Part shown: positions 15,079 to 19,778 of the stretch, one piece after another | Numbering within the stretch: the first letter of the stretch is position 1 | Layout of the letters: every line of letters starts with the position of its first letter | Assembly (NCBI GenBank): GCA_902572155.1 | Contig: CACGET010000020.1 | Coordinates: 1-19,778, forward strand | DNA length: 19,778 nt | Reading direction: 5' to 3' | Source of the DNA: an uncultured Pelagibacteraceae bacterium | GTDB taxonomy: Bacteria; Pseudomonadota; Alphaproteobacteria; Pelagibacterales; Pelagibacteraceae | Position numbers and translations under genes: made by a program | The notes under the pieces: model-generated | Databases searched by the model: none | Told to the model about the DNA's origin: nothing | The model's input: the letters and a program-made list of their open reading frames with translations, nothing else

Positions 15079-16632
15079 ATGTTAAACAAAAGAGCTGACA
15101 AACTTGAATTATTAAGAATAGCTGAAGCTGTAGCTTTAGAAAAATCAATTGATAAAGAGCTAATCATTAGTTCAATGGAAACTGGAATAGCAAAAGCAGC
15201 CAAATCAAAATTCGGTCAAGATAACGAAATCAAAGTATCTATTAATAGAGATAATGGAGATATTGAAATTTTCAGAAAACTAGTTGTTGCAGAAAATCCT
15301 GAAAACTCTAACACAGAAATAAAATTAGAAGATGCAATTAATCTAAATCAAATAAATAAAGATAAAACAATTGGTGATGAGGTTTTACAACCCTTACCAT
15401 CTTTTGACTTTGGAAGAATAGCAGCACAAACAGCCAAGCAAGTAATAAGTTTTAATGTTAGGGAAGCTGAAAGAGAAAGACAGTATAATGATTTTATAGA
15501 TAAAAAAGATACTATTCTAAGTGGAATCGTTAAGAGATTGGAGTTTGGAAATGTTATAGCTGATCTTGGTAGGACTGAAGCTATAATTCAAAAAAATGAA
15601 TTAATTCCAAGAGAAAATATTAAAGCGGGTGACCGTATTAAAGCATATTGTTACGATGTTAGAAGAGAGCCAAGAGGTCAACAAATTTTTTTATCGAGAG
15701 CACATCCAAAATTCATGGAAAAACTATTTGTTCAAGAAGTTCCAGAGATTTATGATGGTTTGATTGAAATCAAATCCTCATCTAGAGATCCAGGAAGTAG
15801 AGCAAAAATTTGTGTAAAGGCAGTTGATACCTCATTAGATCCAGTTGGTGCATGTGTTGGTATGAGAGGCTCAAGAGTACAAGCAGTTGTAAATGAGTTA
15901 CAAGGAGAAAAAATAGACATTGTAAACTGGTCAGAAGATCCAGCAATCTTAGTTTCCAATGCTTTATCACCTGCTGAGGTGCAGAGAGTAAATGTAGATA
16001 TAGAAAGAAAAAAACTTGATGTAATACTTAATGAAGAAAATTTGAGTAAAGCTATTGGAAGAAGAGGTCAAAATGTGAGACTTGCTACAAAGCTTTTAAA
16101 CTATGAAATAAATATAATGACTGATGCTGAGGATTCTGAGAGAAGACAGCTAGAGTTTAAAGAAAAAACGGAAAATTTTGTTAGAAATTTGGAACTAGAT
16201 GAAACATTAGGTCAACTATTAGTGGCAGAAGGATTTTCATCTATTGATGATATAAAAGACACTACTACAGAGAGCTTAATTAAAATAGAGGGTATAGAAG
16301 AAGACACTGCAAAAGCTTTAATAGAAAGAGCAAACGAGTTTTATCAAAAAGATCAAGAGGATATTTCAGAGAGAATTAAAGAGTTAGGATTAGACGACTC
16401 TTTAATAAATTTAAACGGTTTAACTCCTGGAATGTTAGTTACATTAGGTGAACAAAAAATTTTAACTTTAGAGGATTTTGCTGATCTTGCATCAGATGAA
16501 TTAACTGGTGGTTTTGATATTGTTAAGGGTGAAAGAGTAAAAATTCAAGGTTATCTTGAAGATTTTGCTTTATCTAAAGAAGAAGCGGATGAATTAATAA
16601 TGTCAGCAAGAAACATTATTTATAAAGATTGA
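15079..16632 (+). CDS. nusA: transcription termination/antitermination factor NusA
   Basis: NusA binds RNA polymerase and modulates pausing, intrinsic termination and antitermination. The start chosen gives 517 residues beginning MLNKRADKLELLRIAEAVA, which matches the family (usual form ANRLELLQIAEAVAREK). The frame is open back to an ATG at 15040, but that ATG is inside the terminator stem and its extra 13 residues match nothing. Domains: the N-terminal polymerase-binding domain (1-130), S1 (about 143-207), KH1 with GACVGMRGSRV (257-267), KH2 with AIGRRGQNVRLA (325-336), and C-terminal acidic repeats (about 370-517, two LL-x-x-G-F or LTPGML-type units). rimP, which precedes nusA in most bacteria, is absent. 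infB starts 10 bases after the stop. Confidence 0.96.
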   Translation: MLNKRADKLELLRIAEAVALEKSIDKELIISSMETGIAKAAKSKFGQDNEIKVSINRDNGDIEIFRKLVVAENPENSNTEIKLEDAINLNQINKDKTIGDEVLQPLPSFDFGRIAAQTAKQVISFNVREAERERQYNDFIDKKDTILSGIVKRLEFGNVIADLGRTEAIIQKNELIPRENIKAGDRIKAYCYDVRREPRGQQIFLSRAHPKFMEKLFVQEVPEIYDGLIEIKSSSRDPGSRAKICVKAVDTSLDPVGACVGMRGSRVQAVVNELQGEKIDIVNWSEDPAILVSNALSPAEVQRVNVDIERKKLDVILNEENLSKAIGRRGQNVRLATKLLNYEINIMTDAEDSERRQLEFKEKTENFVRNLELDETLGQLLVAEGFSSIDDIKDTTTESLIKIEGIEEDTAKALIERANEFYQKDQEDISERIKELGLDDSLINLNGLTPGMLVTLGEQKILTLEDFADLASDELTGGFDIVKGERVKIQGYLEDFALSKEEADELIMSARNIIYKD

Positions 16633-16642
16633 GTGATGAGCT

Positions 16643-18844
16643 ATGGAAAAAAAAACAAAACTAACTATAACTGGCTCAGCCAAAAAAACGATTAGAAATA
16701 TTGAGCTAGCTAAAACTCAAGGCAAGAACTCAACAGTAATTGAAAAAAAATTAAATAAACCTCTAAATAGAAGCGGATCATTTAAACCTGTTATATCTAA
16801 ACCAAAAACTACATCTACATTTAACCGAAGCTCTATTTCTAAACCATCTGCAGTAACAACTGATTTTGAAAGAAGAAAATTAGCCGAACAAAGAGCTACT
16901 AAAAGAATTAAAGGTCAAAATGAAAATAAAGACAAAAAAACTTTAAAAATTGGAACTAAAAAAAGAGAACTAAAACTAACTGTTTCAAGAGCATTAAGTG
17001 ATGAAATCGAGGCAAGAGAGAGAAGTTTAGCATCAGTTAAAAGAGCAAGACAAAAAGAAATAAAAAATTTGTCAAAAGAAGATTCTCAAGACAATTTAAA
17101 GCCAGTAAAAAGAGATATTAATATACCTGAGGCAATTACTGTAAGAGAGTTAGCTAACAGAATGGCTGAACAATCAAGCAATGTAATAAAATATTTATTT
17201 GGTATGGGTGTAACAGTTACTATCAATCAAACTTTAGCAGCTGATACAGCTGAGTATTTAGTTAAAGAATTCGGTCATAATCCAATTAGAGAGGAAAAAG
17301 CTGAAGAGATAATTAAAAAAATAAAAGCTTCTAGAGCAGAAAATCTAAAAAATAGACCACCTATAGTAACAGTCATGGGTCATGTTGATCATGGTAAAAC
17401 GTCAGTTCTAGACGTTCTTAGAAGCGCAAATGTTGTTTCAGCCGAATTTGGAGGAATAACTCAACATATAGGGGCATATCAAATTGAAAATGGGTCAAAC
17501 AAATTGACTTTTATTGATACACCAGGCCACGCAGCTTTTACTGAAATGAGAGCAAGAGGATCTAAACTAACAGACATAGTTGTTTTAGTTGTAGCGGCAG
17601 ATGATGGAGTTAAACCTCAAACGGTTGAGTCAATTAAACATGCAAAAGCAGCAAATGTTCCAATAGTTGTTGCAATAAATAAATGTGATTTACCTGAAGC
17701 TGACCCACAAAAAATTAAAAATCAATTATTAGAACATGAATTAATTGCAGAAGATTTATCAGGGGATACTTTGATGGTAGAGATTTCTGCAAAGAATAAA
17801 AAAAATTTAGATAAGTTAGTTGAAGCAATAACTCTTCAAGCTGAAATTTTAGATCTCAAAACTGATTTTGACTGCAAAGCTACAGGTATTGTTTTAGAGT
17901 CAAAAATTGATATTGGAAGAGGACCTGTTGCAACAATAATTGTTACCACTGGTACTTTAAAAAAAGGAGATTTTTTTGTTAGTGGATTAAGGTGGGGAAA
18001 GGTAAGGGCAATTATTAATGATAAAGGAAAAAGCATTATTGAAGCCTTGCCATCAACGCCAGTTGAAATTTTAGGAATTAATGGTGCAGCAAAAGCAGGC
18101 GATGATTTTATTGTTTTTGACTCTGAAAAAGATGCAAAAACTTTGAGTGAAAACAGAGCTCAAGAAAGCAAAGAAGGTAAAAATCCTCTAACATTCGCCA
18201 CCCAAGACTCTGCTTTTTCAGAAACTTCTGCCGAGGAACTAAATTTAATTATTAAGTCAGATGTTCATGGATCCTCTGAAGCAATTAAAAATGCAATCAA
18301 TCAAATTAAACATGATGAGGTAAAACCAAAAATAATTTTAGCAGATATTGGAATGATAACAGAAACAGATGTAACACTTGCAAAAGCTTCAAATGCAGTT
18401 TTAATTGCTTTTAATGTTAAACCGAGCAAAGAAGCAAAAAAACTTGCCGAAAATGAAAAAATTAAGATTTCTTCCTATAATATCATTTATGAAGTTTTAG
18501 ATTTTATTAAGCAAAGAATGTCTGGATTGTTAACGCCAGATGTTAAAGAAACTATAATTGGTACAGCAAAAATTTTAGAAATTTTTAAAGTTTCTGGGGC
18601 TGGAAAAGTGGCAGGCTCCAAAATAACCGAGGGAGAAATTACCAATACATCTGATGTAAGAATAATCAGAGATGGTGCAATAATTTATACTGGAAAAATT
18701 GGGACTATTTTTAGAGAAAAAGACCAAGTAAAAGAGGTAAATAATGGTCAAGAATGTGGAATTACAGTTAAGGATTACATGGATTTTCAAATAAATGACA
18801 CAATTGAAGCTTTTAGTGTTACATCTACAGAAAGGTCGATCTGA
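16643..18844 (+). CDS. infB: translation initiation factor IF-2
   Basis: IF-2 is the GTPase that places initiator tRNA on the 30S subunit and promotes subunit joining. The protein has 733 residues, shorter than E. coli IF-2 (890) because its basic, low-complexity N-terminal region (1-150, Lys/Arg/Ser-rich) is reduced. The IF2-N domain is at about 160-208 (ITVRELANRMAEQSSNVIKY). The G domain carries G1 GHVDHGKTS (from 246), the switch region FGGITQHIGAY, G3 DTPGHAAF, G4 NKCD and G5 SAKN. Domains II to IV follow, including LIIKSDVHGSSEAI and ADIGMITETDV (usual form GVGAITESDV). ylxR, often between nusA and infB, is absent. The stop overlaps the rbfA start by one base (TGATG). Confidence 0.97.
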   Translation: MEKKTKLTITGSAKKTIRNIELAKTQGKNSTVIEKKLNKPLNRSGSFKPVISKPKTTSTFNRSSISKPSAVTTDFERRKLAEQRATKRIKGQNENKDKKTLKIGTKKRELKLTVSRALSDEIEARERSLASVKRARQKEIKNLSKEDSQDNLKPVKRDINIPEAITVRELANRMAEQSSNVIKYLFGMGVTVTINQTLAADTAEYLVKEFGHNPIREEKAEEIIKKIKASRAENLKNRPPIVTVMGHVDHGKTSVLDVLRSANVVSAEFGGITQHIGAYQIENGSNKLTFIDTPGHAAFTEMRARGSKLTDIVVLVVAADDGVKPQTVESIKHAKAANVPIVVAINKCDLPEADPQKIKNQLLEHELIAEDLSGDTLMVEISAKNKKNLDKLVEAITLQAEILDLKTDFDCKATGIVLESKIDIGRGPVATIIVTTGTLKKGDFFVSGLRWGKVRAIINDKGKSIIEALPSTPVEILGINGAAKAGDDFIVFDSEKDAKTLSENRAQESKEGKNPLTFATQDSAFSETSAEELNLIIKSDVHGSSEAIKNAINQIKHDEVKPKIILADIGMITETDVTLAKASNAVLIAFNVKPSKEAKKLAENEKIKISSYNIIYEVLDFIKQRMSGLLTPDVKETIIGTAKILEIFKVSGAGKVAGSKITEGEITNTSDVRIIRDGAIIYTGKIGTIFREKDQVKEVNNGQECGITVKDYMDFQINDTIEAFSVTSTERSI

Positions 18845-19212
18845 TGGCTGATAGAATAGGAAAACCAATATCTCAAAGACAGTTACGTGTTGGTGAAATG
18901 ATTAAGCAGTCTTTAAGCATGATTTTTATCAGGAATGAGGCTAAGGTTCCGAATTTAGAAACTAATACAATAACAGTTACTGAGGTAAAAATGAGTCAAG
19001 ATTTAAAAATTGCAAAAGCATATGTGCTTCCCCTTGGAGGAAAGAATGCTGAAGAAACAATAAATGTTTTAAAAAAATACTCATTTTTGATTAGAAAAAT
19101 TTTGTCACAAAAAGTAGATATGAAATTTTTACCAAAGTTACTTTTTAGAAAAGATGAATCTTTCGAGTATGCAGAAAAAATAGAAAACTTAATAAAACAA
19201 ACAAATAAATAG
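18844..19212 (+). CDS. rbfA: 30S ribosome-binding factor A
   Basis: RbfA is a small KH-fold protein that helps late 30S assembly around the 5' helix of 16S rRNA. At 122 residues it has the usual size. Recognisable parts are SQRQLRVGEMIKQSLSMIFI at the N-terminus, ITVTEVKMSQDLKIAKAYVL (usual form VSVTRVEVSPDLRHA) and LPKLLFRKDESFEYAEKIENLI (usual form LPRLRFVPDESLERGERIE) at the C-terminus. It follows infB with a one-base overlap and lies 11 bases before rpsO. truB, the usual next gene in Proteobacteria, is not there. Confidence 0.95.
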   Translation: MADRIGKPISQRQLRVGEMIKQSLSMIFIRNEAKVPNLETNTITVTEVKMSQDLKIAKAYVLPLGGKNAEETINVLKKYSFLIRKILSQKVDMKFLPKLLFRKDESFEYAEKIENLIKQTNK

Positions 19213-19223
19213 GAAAAAGAGGC
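19213..19223 (+). promoter_or_regulatory. purine-rich ribosome binding site of rpsO
   Basis: AGGAAAAAGAGGC fills the gap between the rbfA stop and the rpsO ATG. The AGAGG core sits at a good distance from the start, making this one of the clearest Shine-Dalgarno sequences in a window where most starts lack one. It fits a highly expressed ribosomal protein gene. Confidence 0.6.
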
Positions 19224-19472
19224 ATGAACAAAAACGCACAAGAATTAGCAATGCACGAAAAAGATACTGGATCTTCCGAGGTACAGATTGCTTTGCTAAC
19301 TGAGAAGATTGAAACTCTCTCCACACACATTAAGAAATTCAAAAAAGATAAACATTCATCTGTTGGATTGTTGAGAGCGGTAAATAGAAGAAAAAAATTG
19401 TTAGAATACTTAAAGAATACAAAAAAGGACTCTTACAAAAATGTACTGTCGAAATTGGGATTAAGAAAATAA
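19224..19472 (+). CDS. rpsO: 30S ribosomal protein S15
   Basis: S15 binds the central domain of 16S rRNA early in 30S assembly. The protein has 82 residues, slightly shorter than E. coli (89) at the N-terminus. Motifs: DTGSSEVQIALLTEKIETLS, then THIKKFKKDKHSSVGLLRAV, NRRKKLLEYL and the terminal LGLRK. The residues equivalent to E. coli His41, Asp48 and Ser51, which contact rRNA, are kept. The two arginines after that serine (HSRRGLL in most bacteria) are replaced by Ser-Val. The 11-base leader leaves no room for the S15 autoregulatory pseudoknot found before rpsO in some bacteria. pnp follows after an odd purine-only spacer. Confidence 0.96.
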   Translation: MNKNAQELAMHEKDTGSSEVQIALLTEKIETLSTHIKKFKKDKHSSVGLLRAVNRRKKLLEYLKNTKKDSYKNVLSKLGLRK

Positions 19473-19528
19473 AGATCAAGATAGATAGATAGAATGGAAT
19501 GGAACGAACGAAACGAAATGGAAATGAA
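19473..19528 (+). repeat. purine-rich, repeat-like rpsO-pnp spacer
   Basis: A 56-base spacer made almost entirely of A and G. It begins with three GATA units (19480-19491) and continues as a run of imperfect GAATG/GAACG/AAACG/AAATG pentamer-like units up to the pnp start. The few pyrimidines are single T or C residues at near-regular spacing. Being nearly pyrimidine-free, its RNA can hardly fold on itself, unlike the RNase III stem-loop in the E. coli pnp leader. A function is not known. Confidence 0.7.
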
Positions 19529-19778
19529 ATGTTTAAAGTACACAAGAAGGAAATAGAAGTAGCAGGAAAGAAAATAAGTTTAGAAACAGGTAAAGTAGCA
19601 AGACAAGCGGACGGAGCAATCATCGCTTCATGTGGTGAAACAGTTATTTTAGCAACAGTCGTAGGAGCAAAGAAAGTAAATCCAGACATGGATTATTTTC
19701 CTTTATCAGTAAACTACCAAGAAAAATATTATGCAGGTGGAAAGATACCTGGTGGATATTTTAAAAGAGAGGCAAGAC
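19529..19778 (+). CDS. pnp: polyribonucleotide nucleotidyltransferase (PNPase), 5' part
   Basis: PNPase is the phosphorolytic 3'-5' exoribonuclease of the RNA degradosome. Only the first 83 codons are in the window; the gene runs off the right edge. The N-terminus MFKVHKKEIEVAGKKI, then LETGKVARQADGAI, GETVILATVV and YFPLSVNYQEKYYAGGKIPG, closely matches the first RNase PH domain of the family. The ATG at 19529 fits family N-termini (MFxVxxKEIE). An in-frame ATG at 19499 would add ten residues (MERTKRNGNE) encoded by the repeat-like spacer and matches nothing known. The rpsO-pnp order is widely conserved. Confidence 0.95.
   Translation, partial: MFKVHKKEIEVAGKKISLETGKVARQADGAIIASCGETVILATVVGAKKVNPDMDYFPLSVNYQEKYYAGGKIPGGYFKREAR

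Noticed and set aside
18575..18868. 97-codon minus-strand open frame over the end of infB
   Set aside because: It is antisense to conserved IF-2 coding sequence and looks like a by-product of low G+C content.
19339..19689. 116-codon minus-strand open frame over rpsO and pnp
   Set aside because: It lies opposite two conserved genes; its low-complexity stretch comes from the purine-rich spacer.

Overview
The window is a very A+T-rich, extremely compact stretch of a bacterial chromosome. Gene content, gene order (murJ-trpS; tsaB-fur-miaB-phoH-ybeY-lnt-metK; nusA-infB-rbfA-rpsO-pnp), the Lys/Asn/Ile/Phe-rich proteins and the tiny spacers point to a streamlined alphaproteobacterium, most likely the SAR11 clade (Pelagibacterales). 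That assignment is an inference from style and synteny; there is no rRNA gene here. With the starts chosen below, only about 300 bases of the window lie outside genes, and no spacer is longer than 102 bases.

Layout. Bases 1-1039 (+): the 3' part of rsmI, overlapping a two-BON-domain outer-membrane lipoprotein of the DolP/YraP type. Bases 1036-3324 (-): maeB, a malic enzyme fused to a phosphotransacetylase-like domain. Bases 3374-7603 (+): murJ (lipid II flippase, broken by one extra T in a T-run), trpS, an Nfu-type iron-sulfur carrier, and a Bax-like glucosaminidase. Bases 7600-8661 (-): an exported polysaccharide deacetylase. Bases 8609-14976 (+): a tight operon of tsaB (very short), fur, miaB, phoH, ybeY, lnt and metK. 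Bases 15079-19778 (+): nusA, infB, rbfA, rpsO and the start of pnp.

How the genes fit together. The 8.6-15.0 kb block mixes tRNA modification (TsaB, MiaB), rRNA maturation (YbeY), metal-responsive regulation (Fur), lipoprotein acylation (Lnt) and S-adenosylmethionine supply (MetK, which feeds MiaB and RsmI). The 15.1-19.8 kb block is the classic transcription/translation operon, but it lacks several members usual in other Proteobacteria (rimP, ylxR, truB). MurJ, the glucosaminidase and the deacetylase form a loose cell-wall theme.

I see no mobile element, CRISPR array, tRNA or rRNA gene, and no undescribed multi-gene system: this is core housekeeping DNA. The points worth a second look are regulatory and structural. 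They are an intrinsic terminator placed 15 bases before the nusA start codon behind a plausible promoter (candidate NusA autoregulation), a one-base frameshift in murJ at a T8 tract, a purine-only repeat-like spacer between rpsO and pnp, a minimal TsaB, and an antisense 5' overlap of the deacetylase and tsaB genes that sits on an A12 tract.
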